64,000 bases of DNA from Thalassotalea mangrovi (GCF_005116735.1 NZ_SWDB01000007.1:161657-225656); one strand, 5' to 3'; shown: positions 44,935-54,535, numbered from the stretch's first letter. Notes: generated from the sequence alone by a model not told the origin. Program-made: numbers and translations.

Positions 44935-45909
44935 TTACTGCGTTTTTTTCTTCGCAGCTTGCCGTGCAGTAGTGAATAATTCACTGCTGTTTTCTACAAA
45001 CTGCCCACTACTCTCCCCGGTTACCAGCAAAAAGCCTGGTGTCATAATCTGTGAATTGTATTGCGGGAACGGATTAAATTCTGGCTTGTTGCCCGCATCA
45101 ATCAATAATACGGCGCCATAAATCAAGGCAGTTAAGCCTCCGGCAAATTTCAGTCTGCGTTTTGGCTCCTGATGCAGGGCGATATAAAAGTTAAACCAGA
45201 ACAGACAGAATGTAATGGCAATACCCAATGCCGCAGTTATCCATTCAACAGATATAGCGCTGGACGTATTAAAGCCGAGGATGGCTTCGCTGAAATCGGC
45301 GATCCAGAACAAGCTGATAATGATAAAGGTGACCCCAATCTGATTTCTGAGCCTTGCTTCGTGTTTGTTGATAAAGGCAATAAATGCACAAACCAGAGGC
45401 CAGATAAAAACCACCAGAGAGGTCAATAGCGCGTCGGTAAAGACTTTCGAATAAGAAATTTCCCGGATGTCTGTATTGAGATAGGCAAACAGCGCATTGA
45501 TTAGCGTAAATGCGGTAATGACGGTTAAAATTACCCACCACTGGGCGCTAAATTCAACGAAATGCTCCATCTTAGAGAATTTAACGCTGTCGGCTACCGG
45601 GTGATCCGGCAACAGAAACCGCAATTGGCTTTTACCTACACGAATCACATCACCAGACTTCAACACCTGCTCAACGTCCATGCGTTTGCCGGAGCCATTA
45701 ATGCTGCCATTTAAAGTCTGCATATCTTTGACAAACCATAGCTGTTGCTCGTTATCAAAACGTAATTGCAAATGTTCTGCACAGACATGAGGATCAGAGA
45801 GAATCAAATCATTCTGATAGCCGCGGCCAATCTGTAAGGAGTCACCCTGGTACTTATGACGGCCGATCAACTTGTTACCACGACTGATTTCTTCAATGAT
45901 TAGTTCCAT
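44935..45909 (-). CDS. FHA-domain membrane protein
   Basis: The 324 residues begin with a forkhead-associated domain (about 1-100; IGRGYQNDLILSDPHVCAEHLQL and NGSINGSGKRM), which binds phosphothreonine peptides. About six hydrophobic helices follow (roughly 125-145, 158-178, 190-208, 222-242 and others) and a basic tail ending AAKKKTQ. It overlaps the protease gene by 10 bp, so the two are co-translated. No kinase or phosphatase is nearby. The function of the pair is unknown to me. Confidence 0.8.
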   Translation of the reverse strand: MELIIEEISRGNKLIGRHKYQGDSLQIGRGYQNDLILSDPHVCAEHLQLRFDNEQQLWFVKDMQTLNGSINGSGKRMDVEQVLKSGDVIRVGKSQLRFLLPDHPVADSVKFSKMEHFVEFSAQWWVILTVITAFTLINALFAYLNTDIREISYSKVFTDALLTSLVVFIWPLVCAFIAFINKHEARLRNQIGVTFIIISLFWIADFSEAILGFNTSSAISVEWITAALGIAITFCLFWFNFYIALHQEPKRRLKFAGGLTALIYGAVLLIDAGNKPEFNPFPQYNSQIMTPGFLLVTGESSGQFVENSSELFTTARQAAKKKTQ

Positions 45910-47153
45910 CGACTGGCCTCCATAAAGCGTTGGGTGAAGGATTGTGCCAGGGATTCATTGACACCAGCGAGAGTGAAGTGGCTGACCAGTGCCTGATTAC
46001 CCTTATCAACGGATGCGGCCAAAAACATGATATCGAATAGCCCCTGGTACTTCTTGTATGCCCGCACACACATAATTGACTTACTGGTCATCGAACTGTC
46101 CTGTGTTCGGGTAATGTCATGTTGGCATTCAAATTCGGTCACATCTTCTTTACCCGCCTGGTTATCGGCACCCGCCTGGGTGATAGATGATTTGTAATTC
46201 TGATAAAAGCGCCAGTCACTGATGTCCTCGCCCTCAAAGAAGTGAAACTCCATCGACACTTTGCCGGTGTTAAAGCTATCGGAAATGTAGACGCTTTCTT
46301 CCATTTGACACTGGGTAATGGCCTGGAACAGTAAATCGTCGGGGCGGTCGGTGTTGGAATTGCCCCAGCAGCGGATGAAATCGACTCCCATTTGCGGAAT
46401 ACTCGCTTTCGCGAATGTCTTACTTTGCCACGGGTTATCAAGAATGGTGGTGATCAGGCGACGTTGATTTTCATCGAGTTGCTCAGTGATTTGCTGGTTG
46501 ATCGTTTTTTCCACCTGCACATCAAATTGATTGATTAACTGGGCAAGTTTTTCATGAGGAATTAAGAATCCTATCTGATTGCCTGATGTGGCCACATTTA
46601 CACCGACCACTTCCCCGTAGGCATTGACAACCGGACCGCCACTCATACCGGGATTGACTGACCCGGTAAAATGAATTCGGTCATTAAAAGCTTCTTTTTT
46701 AAGTCCGTTGTATGTGCCTGGAACGACAATCATACCAAGGTCGTGAGGATTACCGAGTGAGTATAATTGCTCGCCCTTTTTCGGCGTTTGCTCGGCAACA
46801 ATAAAATGCAGAGGTTGAGGATCATTTTCATGCAGGACAATCGCCAGGTCGTTAACAACGTCTACCGTTTGCAGGCTAAGCTGGCCGGTTTGTCCCTGAT
46901 GATCTTCATATTCAATAATGTACTTTTCCGGGTGCTGGGCATATCCGGAAATCACATGATAATTGGTAGCGATATAGCCATTTTCACCAATTTGAAAGCC
47001 ACTGCCTATACCTGATTTCTCACCGGTGGCTTGGTCGATAATGCGGATTTGATATAGGGCTGGCGCTAAATCCGCAAAAATTTGCTCTGCGTTTTCATTG
47101 GCCTGGCTAACGCCAGCAGCGATGAAAGCTAACAATAGAACGACGACTCGCAT
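45900..47153 (-). CDS. Exported trypsin-like serine protease
   Basis: The 417 residues have a signal peptide (cleavage near SQA-NE) and an HtrA-type chymotrypsin fold with a complete triad: His66 in ATNYHVI, Asp102 in VNDLAIV, Ser171 in NPGMSGGP. No PDZ domain is evident. The C-terminal half (about 220-417) is instead an unrecognised domain containing several cysteines (RCWGNS, TQCQMEE, FECQHD, MCVRAY). It is the first gene of a two-gene unit with the FHA protein. Confidence 0.85.
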   Translation of the reverse strand: MRVVVLLLAFIAAGVSQANENAEQIFADLAPALYQIRIIDQATGEKSGIGSGFQIGENGYIATNYHVISGYAQHPEKYIIEYEDHQGQTGQLSLQTVDVVNDLAIVLHENDPQPLHFIVAEQTPKKGEQLYSLGNPHDLGMIVVPGTYNGLKKEAFNDRIHFTGSVNPGMSGGPVVNAYGEVVGVNVATSGNQIGFLIPHEKLAQLINQFDVQVEKTINQQITEQLDENQRRLITTILDNPWQSKTFAKASIPQMGVDFIRCWGNSNTDRPDDLLFQAITQCQMEESVYISDSFNTGKVSMEFHFFEGEDISDWRFYQNYKSSITQAGADNQAGKEDVTEFECQHDITRTQDSSMTSKSIMCVRAYKKYQGLFDIMFLAASVDKGNQALVSHFTLAGVNESLAQSFTQRFMEASRWN

Positions 47154-47486
47154 TCTTCTTCCTTTCTGACTGTTTCAGCTATTGTGCCATGCTTATTCAG
47201 GCCTGCAAAGTTGAGAATGTTGCACTAATTGACAAATATCTTTGCGGCCATGGAATCATTTCGATTATTGTCGGTCAAAGGTTGGTGAGGGGCAATGTAG
47301 CGCTATCCATTTCTACACTTAACTGCCTGAATAAAAACAATATGATTCAGCCAGTTTGAGAAATTATTTATTCACAAAGTGAAAATTTTACGGCATTATC
47401 TTGTTCCTCTAATGAACAATTTATTGTAATTTTGTGCAAAACGTTTTCTAAAAGTCCCCATAAAAATAATACCCAATGGAGTATTC
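47154..47486. other. Intergenic region without recognisable gene
   Basis: These 333 bases separate two divergent genes and must contain their promoters. AATGGAG at 47473-47479 is the ribosome site of the 47487 gene. I see no convincing promoter pair, repeat or operator. Confidence 0.5.
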
Positions 47487-47891
47487 ATGAAATATACCCT
47501 GAGTTTTGGTTATATCAATATTATCAATGACAATATCGCAGAAGTTCTGGTGGACGAAGGCGTGGAAATGAGCCTGGAAATGTGCGAGGAGTATGATGAG
47601 TTTTTGCATAGCCACTTCCATGGACCTTATGCGGTGTTAGTGAACCGTATTCACAATTACAAAATGAGTTATGAAACTCGCCTGCATATTGCATCTCATC
47701 AGGACTTGGTTGCTATTGGCGTTGTTTCTTATAACAATCATGACAGTGATGAAGTCGCGAAATTGCTGCAGCAGCGTAAAATAGATAACCTTAACCTGAA
47801 AGAATTCCACGGCCTTGATATGGGCCGGGGCAAGGCCATTGCCTGGTTAGAGCGTGAGTTATCAACCGTTAACGCCAATACCAACAGCTAA
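47487..47891 (+). CDS. Hypothetical protein, possible SpoIIAA/STAS-like fold
   Basis: The 134 residues are soluble with alternating short strands and helices: YTLSFGYINIINDNIAEVLVDEGVEMS, then a helix, PYAVLVNRIHNYKMSYE, then AIGVVSYNN. The layout recalls SpoIIAA-like proteins of unknown role, but I recognise no specific family. A good AATGGAG ribosome site supports the start. It stands alone between two promoter-containing gaps. Confidence 0.6.
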   Translation: MKYTLSFGYINIINDNIAEVLVDEGVEMSLEMCEEYDEFLHSHFHGPYAVLVNRIHNYKMSYETRLHIASHQDLVAIGVVSYNNHDSDEVAKLLQQRKIDNLNLKEFHGLDMGRGKAIAWLERELSTVNANTNS

Positions 47892-48238
47892 TTTACATAT
47901 TCTTTTTGAAGATCGCGGATGGTGGATTAACAGCTCTGTCATTCGCGTTTTTTGTATCTGATTTTTGATTCATACAAGCAGTGATTTTTTAACTGAAAAT
48001 CTTTTTTCTTTCTTATCAGGTTATGAAAAAAGAAAACCCAAGCTTCCTATCCCTTGATTTATCTCCCTTATGAATAATTGCTGATTTCTGTCTGTAAGTT
48101 ATAACTTATTGTTTTATTTATCTTAGTTTAGTTTGTTCGTTTTTTGAGCTATTGTGGATTTACTTTGGCATGAACACGTTGTTTTCAAAGTTAGCCCCTC
48201 AAACAATAACAATTTAATAATTCATAGGAACAGTCGTC
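47892..48238. other. AT-rich intergenic region before the subtilase gene
   Basis: These 347 bases hold no gene. TAGGAA at 48224-48229 is the ribosome site of the protease. A loose CTTTTTTCTTTC / GAAAAAAGAAAA pairing at 48001-48036 is the only visible structure. The length suggests a long untranslated leader or multiple regulator sites. Confidence 0.45.
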
Positions 48239-50056
48239 ATGTTTAAAAAATTTACGATGTCAGCAATTGGTTTGTCGGTATTAACGGCAATAAGCACTAC
48301 GGCACACGCGGAACGTGTGATAGTGCATGTAGATAATACCAACAAAGGCGTGGTCAAAGCGCTGGCCAAGCAACTTGGTGGTGACATTAAAGTCGACGGT
48401 AAAAACTTTATCGCCGCAGATTTTGCTGGTAAGGATGCATCTGAAATTCGCGGTTTAATGAATAATCCGCATGTAAAATTGGTAGAAGTGGATCAAAAGC
48501 GCAAGCTGTATGCCGCATACAATGATGATGCCGGTAATCCGGAAACACAGCAATTAACCCCATATGCAGTTTATCAGTCACAGGCTGATCAGGTGGCTTT
48601 CGATGCATCTGCTGGTATGAAGGTATGTGTAATCGATTCCGGTCTGGATATTGGCAATAATGATTTCAACTGGGCCGATATCACCGGTGATAATGACTCA
48701 GGCACGGGCAACTGGTTTGATGCCGGCGGTGCCCATGGTACTCATGTCGCCGGAACCGTTGGTGCGGCGGACAACAACTTTGGGGTTGTTGGTATGGCCC
48801 CGGGTGTACCCATGCATATCATCAAAGTATTCAATGAAGGTGGTTGGGGATACTCATCAGATTTAGCTCATGCAACGGATCTTTGTGCTCAGGCAGGCGC
48901 TAACATTATTAATATGAGTCTTGGTGGCGGCGGTACCAGTACTGCAGAATCGAACGCCTTTGAGAACTTTGTTGCCAACGGTGGTTTAGTCGTTGCAGCC
49001 GCTGGTAATGATGGTAATTCCGTTCGCTCCTATCCTGCTGGTTATCCTTCAGTAATGATGATTGGTGCGAATGATGCCGATAATAATATTGCTGATTTTT
49101 CTCAGTTCCCAAGCTGTGAGTCTGGTCGTGGCAAAAACGTAGTTACTGATGAAACTATCTGTGTTGAGGTAACCGCAGGTGGGGTTGATACGCTATCTAC
49201 CTATCCGGCCGGTTCTGCGGCTGCCAGTAACGTATCACTTGATGGAAGTACATACAGTTCTGCTGGTATGGAAAACTTTGGTAGTGCATCAGGTGCGACT
49301 TACTTTATGGGCACAGCGGAAACAATCGATGCCGGTGCTGACGGCAAAGTTTGTTTAATTGACCGCGGAAACATCAGTTTTCATGACAAGACGAAGAACT
49401 GTGAGGACTCGGGTGGTATCGGTGCAATCGTTATCAACAATGAGCCTGGTATGTTATACGGAACCTTGGGTGAAACCAATGCCACAACGATTCCTGTTGT
49501 CGGTACGGCTCTGGAAGACCGGGATGCAATTCTGGCGGCAGCGAATGCTGATGTAGAGGTTTTTGCCACAGACTATGGTTATATGAGTGGTACATCCATG
49601 GCAACGCCTGCTGTTGCAGGCTTGGCTGCGTTGGTCTGGTCAAATCATCCTGAATGTAGCGGTGAAGAAATTCGTGCAGCATTGAAAGCAACGGCAGAAG
49701 ATGCTGGTGCAGCAGGTAATGATGTTTACTTCGGTTATGGCATAGTTAAAGCCAAGGCTGCTTCTGATTACCTGCAAGCAAACGCATGTGGAGATACTGG
49801 TGGTCCTGGCGGCGGTGACATTACCCTGAGCGCTAATGGCTATAAGAGCCGTGGTCTTCAGGTTGTCGATTTGACCTGGCAAGGTACCGCTGCTGCCAAT
49901 GTTGATGTGTACCGTGATAATTCAGTCATTTTCAGCGGTTCTGATACTGGAGCCTACACCGATAATATCGGTGTTAAAGGTGGCGGAAGCTACACTTACA
50001 AGGTTTGTGAGCAAGGTACAGCAACCTGTTCCGCCGATGTAAACGTAGTTTTCTAG
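48239..50056 (+). CDS. Secreted subtilisin-family serine protease
   Basis: The 605 residues comprise a signal peptide (to about THA-24), an I9-like inhibitor prodomain (about 26-92), and an S8 catalytic domain with Asp133 (VIDSGLD), His166 (AHGTHVAGT) and Ser453 (SGTSMATP). A protease-associated (PA) insertion lies at about 335-430, between the His and Ser parts. After a GGPGGGD linker comes an Ig/fibronectin-like domain of about 80 residues containing two cysteines. The layout is that of extracellular proteases of marine Alteromonadales that degrade protein for nutrition. Confidence 0.93.
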   Translation: MFKKFTMSAIGLSVLTAISTTAHAERVIVHVDNTNKGVVKALAKQLGGDIKVDGKNFIAADFAGKDASEIRGLMNNPHVKLVEVDQKRKLYAAYNDDAGNPETQQLTPYAVYQSQADQVAFDASAGMKVCVIDSGLDIGNNDFNWADITGDNDSGTGNWFDAGGAHGTHVAGTVGAADNNFGVVGMAPGVPMHIIKVFNEGGWGYSSDLAHATDLCAQAGANIINMSLGGGGTSTAESNAFENFVANGGLVVAAAGNDGNSVRSYPAGYPSVMMIGANDADNNIADFSQFPSCESGRGKNVVTDETICVEVTAGGVDTLSTYPAGSAAASNVSLDGSTYSSAGMENFGSASGATYFMGTAETIDAGADGKVCLIDRGNISFHDKTKNCEDSGGIGAIVINNEPGMLYGTLGETNATTIPVVGTALEDRDAILAAANADVEVFATDYGYMSGTSMATPAVAGLAALVWSNHPECSGEEIRAALKATAEDAGAAGNDVYFGYGIVKAKAASDYLQANACGDTGGPGGGDITLSANGYKSRGLQVVDLTWQGTAAANVDVYRDNSVIFSGSDTGAYTDNIGVKGGGSYTYKVCEQGTATCSADVNVVF

Positions 50057-50088
50057 AAAGAGATTTCTCGAAATACACCTGTACACAT

Positions 50089-50113
50089 AAAGGAGCTTCG
50101 GCTCCTTTATTTT
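50089..50113 (+). terminator. Terminator after the subtilase gene
   Basis: AAAGGAGC-TTCG-GCTCCTTT followed by ATTTTT, a UUCG tetraloop terminator 32 bp after the stop. Confidence 0.9.
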
Positions 50114-50150
50114 TAACTAGATGATGTGCCATTTTTTTATGAGATCTCAG

Positions 50151-50543
50151 ATGCCGGAACATATACGCAACTATCTGTTAAATAGACCTTTTACTGAAAT
50201 GCAATATCCATTTGGAGAAGGCGTTGAAGTCTACAAAGTAAAGGGAAAAATGTTTGCCACTCTTTCGCTAGGGAAACTGGGCAAGGGAGGAGGAGGTGAT
50301 GATGCTTATTGGTGGATGAATCTCAAATGTGATCCAGACGAGGCAATAATGCTCCGTGATATTTTTAGGTCGATCATTCCCGGTTATCACATGAATAAAA
50401 GACTCTGGAATACCGTCATTCTTGATGGTTCGGTGCCCATTGGAGAAATTGAAAGAATGATAGATAGCTCTTTCGATTTGGTCGTAGCGAGTTTAAAAAA
50501 AGTGGACCGGCAGGCGGTCCGGCTTTATCTGGAAAAAGACTAG
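50151..50543 (+). CDS. MmcQ/YjbR-family protein
   Basis: The 130 residues match the small MmcQ/YjbR family (fold related to TfoX and double-wing DNA-binding proteins), with YPFGEGVEVYKVKGKMFA, a substrate-like WWMNLKCDP strand and YHMNKRLWNTVILDGSVP, the signature HxNKxHW-type segment. The start is uncertain: ATGs at 50121 and 50139 are in frame, none with a strong ribosome site; 50151 gives the usual length. Function is not established. It overlaps by 4 bp, tail to tail, with the XRE gene. Confidence 0.8.
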   Translation: MPEHIRNYLLNRPFTEMQYPFGEGVEVYKVKGKMFATLSLGKLGKGGGGDDAYWWMNLKCDPDEAIMLRDIFRSIIPGYHMNKRLWNTVILDGSVPIGEIERMIDSSFDLVVASLKKVDRQAVRLYLEKD

Positions 50544-50737
50544 TCCGTTTCCTCTTCAAATATTTCTTCGATTTTCAGACTGAATAAACGTGCAGTTTTA
50601 AACGCCAGGGGCAAACTTGGATCAAACTTTCCTTTCTCAATCGCATTTATGGTCTGCCTTGACACTTCCAGTTGGTTTGCCAGATCGGCCTGAGTCCAGT
50701 TGCGTTCGGCGCGCAGTACTTTTAATTTGTTTTTCAT
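50540..50737 (-). CDS. Small XRE-family transcriptional regulator
   Basis: The 65 residues are a lone helix-turn-helix (LKVLRAERNWTQADLANQLEVSRQTINAIEKGK) followed by a short acidic tail EEIFEEETD, the YozG/Cro type. It overlaps the upstream membrane protein gene by 4 bp, an arrangement that usually means the regulator controls its own two-gene unit. Confidence 0.88.
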   Translation of the reverse strand: MKNKLKVLRAERNWTQADLANQLEVSRQTINAIEKGKFDPSLPLAFKTARLFSLKIEEIFEEETD

Positions 50738-51153
50738 GACAATCTTTTTAACCCGATAACCAATGAAATCATATAGGTAATGGCCATTATCATCATTAGA
50801 TGAGATATTTCGGCGTCAGTCGCAATCACGTTGGCAATGTCTAAGTTGGAATAGGCAAAACCCAACACCATGCCTATACCTAACGTAATTCCCATCGACT
50901 GTAACTGCACTTTTTGCTGCATTTCATCCAGCCCCCTGAGGTGGATAACATTGGCGTAAATCATCCCGAAACCGAGTAGGACATTCAGACCAATGGCTAA
51001 CATGCTGAATAGTTTATCTTCCTGCCAAAGCAATGCCGGGCCGAGCGTCGCCAGAGCCATGGTCAGTACCCAGGCCAAGGTCCATAGTGCCAGGTTTCGA
51101 GTACGCTTTTTATTACGGTTTTGCCAGCTAGAAGATGGTGTCGTGGCATTCAT
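50734..51153 (-). CDS. Small four-helix membrane protein paired with XRE regulator
   Basis: The ATG at 51153 is chosen because AAAGGAGA lies 7 bp upstream; the open frame extends further to 51207. The resulting 139 residues have a basic N-terminus (NRNKKRTRN) and four hydrophobic helices, with LRGLDEMQQKVQLQSM in the loop between the second and third. Such membrane proteins are commonly encoded next to a small XRE regulator; the function is unknown. Confidence 0.78.
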   Translation of the reverse strand: MNATTPSSSWQNRNKKRTRNLALWTLAWVLTMALATLGPALLWQEDKLFSMLAIGLNVLLGFGMIYANVIHLRGLDEMQQKVQLQSMGITLGIGMVLGFAYSNLDIANVIATDAEISHLMMIMAITYMISLVIGLKRLS

Positions 51154-51324
51154 TTGTCTATCTCCTTTGTCATTAAGTAAATTAAGCTTGACTAATTTAT
51201 GGGTCAATATGATTGCAATGTCAAGTTTAATTTACTTTTTGTTATGTTAAGTTGATATTTTAACGTGTCATCAATGTGCTAACCTAGTACTCACAACATT
51301 ACCTAGAAAGGGAAGGATGAATCA

Positions 51325-52341
51325 TTGCAAAAAGACAACAATAAGTTGAACTGGGGCATATTGAGCAGTGCGAAAATTGCACGCCAGAAAGTCATTCCAG
51401 CGCTACAAAAATCGGACATGACAGGAACGATTACCATGGCTTCCAGAACCCCGGAAAGTGCTTTACAGTGGGCATCGGATTTAAATATTCGTGCCTGCAG
51501 TGGTGATTACCAGACTCTGCTAGAAGATCCAGACATTGATGTTATTTACAACCCGTTGCCGAATCATTTGCATGTGCCGATGACCATTGCTGCACTTGAG
51601 GCAGGTAAGCACGTGTTATGTGAAAAACCCATTGCCTTGTCTAGCCAGCAATTAGCAGAACTGACGATTGCTGCGGCGAAGTATCCACACCTTTGCGTAA
51701 TGGAAGCATTTATGTATCGTCACCACCCGCGCTGGCAGATGCTCCTGGACCTGATCGAGCGTGAAAATTTAGGGGAAATAGGCTTTATGCATGTGTCATT
51801 TACCTACTTTAATCGCGATCCTGGAAATGTTCGAAATCAGGCCGACATAGGTGGTGGCGCCCTTTATGATATCGGTTGTTATTGTCTGGCTGTGTCGCGT
51901 TTATTGCTGGCGCGGGAGCCACAACGGCTGCTGGCCAGTCAACAGATTGACGCAGATTTTAACATCGACAAAATGACCAGTGGGCTTATTGATTTTGGTG
52001 CGGCTCAGGTGAGTTTCAATTGTTCGACCCAGTTGGCGGCTGGTCAGTACCTGGAAATACAATGTGAACGCGGCAGACTAAGGATTGATGACCCGTTTGC
52101 ACTCGATTCAGGTGATACTGAAATCTTGTTGTATGACAACGGCCAATTGCCAGCTAAGAAAATTTCGGTGCCTTATAACGATCATTATTTAAGCCAGATA
52201 GATGATTTTTCTCAGGCAATTTTAACAGCTCAACCGGTGCCCTATGGGCTTGATGATGCCGAGGCGATCATGAGGCTGATTGAAGCGGTTCAACAAAGCC
52301 ACGCGACGCAAGCCTGGGTACAGCTGAACGATAATATTTAA
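51325..52341 (+). CDS. Gfo/Idh/MocA-family oxidoreductase
   Basis: The 338 residues contain an N-terminal NAD(P)-binding Rossmann domain (WGILSSAKIARQKVIPAL), the family EKP motif in VLCEKPIALS (about 95-104) and a C-terminal alpha/beta substrate domain with GGGALYDIGCYC. The likely start is TTG at 51325, eight bases after AAGG; no in-frame ATG precedes the Rossmann strand. The substrate, usually a sugar or cyclitol, is not clear; trans-dihydrodiol-dehydrogenase-like members look closest. The convergent neighbour is a GH13 enzyme, which hints at sugar use. Confidence 0.87.
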   Translation: MQKDNNKLNWGILSSAKIARQKVIPALQKSDMTGTITMASRTPESALQWASDLNIRACSGDYQTLLEDPDIDVIYNPLPNHLHVPMTIAALEAGKHVLCEKPIALSSQQLAELTIAAAKYPHLCVMEAFMYRHHPRWQMLLDLIERENLGEIGFMHVSFTYFNRDPGNVRNQADIGGGALYDIGCYCLAVSRLLLAREPQRLLASQQIDADFNIDKMTSGLIDFGAAQVSFNCSTQLAAGQYLEIQCERGRLRIDDPFALDSGDTEILLYDNGQLPAKKISVPYNDHYLSQIDDFSQAILTAQPVPYGLDDAEAIMRLIEAVQQSHATQAWVQLNDNI

Positions 52342-52413
52342 AAATGGCCCAGTTAAGCCTTGATGGGAATTTCTGTCATCAAGGCTTACATTTATACCAA
52401 TCACATTAAATTA

Positions 52414-53805
52414 TTACTTCACAAAAACTTTATAACTAAAAGCGGGTAGTTGCAGTCGACTATCCTTCTTTATCGTAAATGGTTTTTGGCTAAATAATTC
52501 CCGGTAGTCGCCTAGCTGAATGTTTTCTTCGAAACTCACTGATTGTTCTTTGTCTGAAAAGTTTATTACCACGAATACTTTATCTATGTCCTGCTCTCTG
52601 ACAAACGAGATCACCGATTTACTGGCATTATTTGGAACCGGGATCATGGCACCACCCCAGTTACCATTCCACAGAGCTTTGTTTTTGTGTTTTAAGGTAA
52701 AGAGAGTCTGATATAAGTCGCCGATCGGATCTTCTTTCCAGACAATCAGGTCTTTCTCGAAAAATGCTAAGACTTTGTCCAATCCGGCTTCCTGGCCACT
52801 GTAAATCAATGGCATGCCCTCAGCAGTAGCGGTCAGGACGATGCTGGCCGGTAGGTAATCGCCAAACCTATCGTACATGGTTTGCTCCCAGGAGTTTTTG
52901 TCATGATTGTCGACAAAGTTCATCTTAATAGCATCACGGTCCCAGGCGTTGAGCGTTTTTGCAAAATAGTTATAAATGGCGGACGCATCCTTTTTGCCCA
53001 TGGCCACTTCATGCAGGGTGTCATGTAACTGCCAGGCATAACTCATATCAAAAGCATGTTGGTGTAAATCCCTGGATTCCCACTCGGCCAGCATAAACAC
53101 CGGTTTGATGGCATCGAGTTTTTTCCGGACATGCTCCCAAAAATCAATCGGGATAAACCCGGCAACGTCTGCGCGATATCCATCGATATTGGCCTCTTTC
53201 ACCCAAAACTCCATCGACTCGGCCATGTACTGCCGCATGTGCGGGTTGTCAAAATCAAAATCAATAATATCCGACCAATCCCACCAGGGGGTTGGCTGAA
53301 AATTGCCATTATGATCTTTACTGTACCAGTCTGGGTTTGATTCCGTTAATGGGTTATCCCAGGCTGAGTGGTTTGCGACCCAATCGAGAATCACATACAT
53401 ACCCATATCGTGGGCCTTTTCAACCAGCGCTTTGAAATCGTCCATCGTGCCAAAATCCGGGTTTACTGCACGATAGTCTTTTACGGAATAGTAGCTACCG
53501 ATACTGCCTTTGCGATTCTTCTCGCCAATGGGATGGATTGGCATCAGCCAGAGGATATCAACACCTAAACGTTTCAGTCGCGGCAAGTGCTCAGCGAAAG
53601 CATTGAATGTCCCTTGTTCTGTATATTGACGAATATTTACTTCGTAAATCGTGGCATTGCGAATCCAGTCGGGGTGTTGCAGTTTCACATAGGGTTCAGG
53701 TTGGTAACTGTTGTTAGCTTTAGCCGCCGCTGCCGGTAGTGAAATCGACTGGCCGACGCAGAGCAGCACGGTTAGAAGTAATGTTTTAGCTTGTAAAAAT
53801 TTCAT
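52414..53805 (-). CDS. Exported alpha-amylase family (GH13) protein
   Basis: The 463 residues begin with a signal peptide (cleavage near AAA-KA, about 28). The catalytic barrel has the GH13 regions: DWVANHS (141-147), GYRADVAG with nucleophile Asp213, LAEWES with acid/base Glu241, and FVDNHD with Asp302. A short C-terminal beta domain follows. It should cleave alpha-glucans in the periplasm or outside. Maltogenic versus alpha-amylase activity cannot be told apart here. Confidence 0.9.
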   Translation of the reverse strand: MKFLQAKTLLLTVLLCVGQSISLPAAAAKANNSYQPEPYVKLQHPDWIRNATIYEVNIRQYTEQGTFNAFAEHLPRLKRLGVDILWLMPIHPIGEKNRKGSIGSYYSVKDYRAVNPDFGTMDDFKALVEKAHDMGMYVILDWVANHSAWDNPLTESNPDWYSKDHNGNFQPTPWWDWSDIIDFDFDNPHMRQYMAESMEFWVKEANIDGYRADVAGFIPIDFWEHVRKKLDAIKPVFMLAEWESRDLHQHAFDMSYAWQLHDTLHEVAMGKKDASAIYNYFAKTLNAWDRDAIKMNFVDNHDKNSWEQTMYDRFGDYLPASIVLTATAEGMPLIYSGQEAGLDKVLAFFEKDLIVWKEDPIGDLYQTLFTLKHKNKALWNGNWGGAMIPVPNNASKSVISFVREQDIDKVFVVINFSDKEQSVSFEENIQLGDYRELFSQKPFTIKKDSRLQLPAFSYKVFVK

Positions 53806-53913
53806 AGTAGTTTTTCATCGCATCACAAGTGTTTGATTTGATTGTAACAAGCAGGTGTTTGGTTGCAATAAACCCTCTTATTTTTAACTGGTTAGGTCGT
53901 GTATCAGCGGTCA

Positions 53914-54303
53914 CTAACGCTTGGCCAGAATCAGGATAAGCACGCCATTATGAAAATGGCGGTGGACCAGTTTACTGCTTACCCGACAGGAAAATTCAAT
54001 AAAATAATCACAACCTAGTTGTGTAGGTCTGGAGGCCGATATTCTCTCATTAACTGGCGGCAGGTTTTGCCGGGAGTGCAATTGATTTCGCATCCGCGAG
54101 GTTGAAAGTTGCAGTGACTTGTTAAAAATCTGGACGTGGACGTTATCGCGCAAACTACCTGGGAACTTTGCGATAACCTTGTAATGATCGGCAAATTCTT
54201 CAGTTGTGATATTGGGGCGTGATTGAGGCTTACTGGAAATCGCGGCCAATTCCGGCATCGCTGAACGCCAATCCCACAACTCACCACCGTTTGAAGATGT
54301 CAT
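53914..54303 (-). CDS. Divergent Hsp20-like small heat-shock protein
   Basis: The 129 residues include a recognisable but drifted alpha-crystallin domain: DHYKVIAKFPGSLRDNVHVQIFNKSLQLS, then FIEFSCRVSSKLVHRHFHNGVLILILAKR, where the NGVL-x-I-x-L pattern replaces the family GxLxxxLPK-type end. The middle part is unusual and basic. It may be a specialised holdase or a decaying gene. It is divergent from the DJ-1/PfpI gene, another stress-type protein. Confidence 0.6.
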   Translation of the reverse strand: MTSSNGGELWDWRSAMPELAAISSKPQSRPNITTEEFADHYKVIAKFPGSLRDNVHVQIFNKSLQLSTSRMRNQLHSRQNLPPVNERISASRPTQLGCDYFIEFSCRVSSKLVHRHFHNGVLILILAKR

Positions 54304-54535
54304 GTTTGCTCCTTTGCATGTTATGACTTCCGATGAAATGACATGAAACCGCTTTTTTCACTTACTTTGTTAATTTAGCAGAGAATTATTTTTTTACCTG
54401 CGCGGATATTGAAATTATCATCGCTGGTTGGAAGAACGGAGCTTTCCTGGAAGTGATCTGATCACTGTTTTGATTCGAACAATCTTTAACGTATCTAACT
54501 ATAATTGCAGAATCGATGCGCGATGAGAGAGAGTT

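Noticed and set aside
48001-48036. Terminator before the subtilase gene
   Set aside because: The pairing consists almost only of A-T bases with a long loop and would be unstable.
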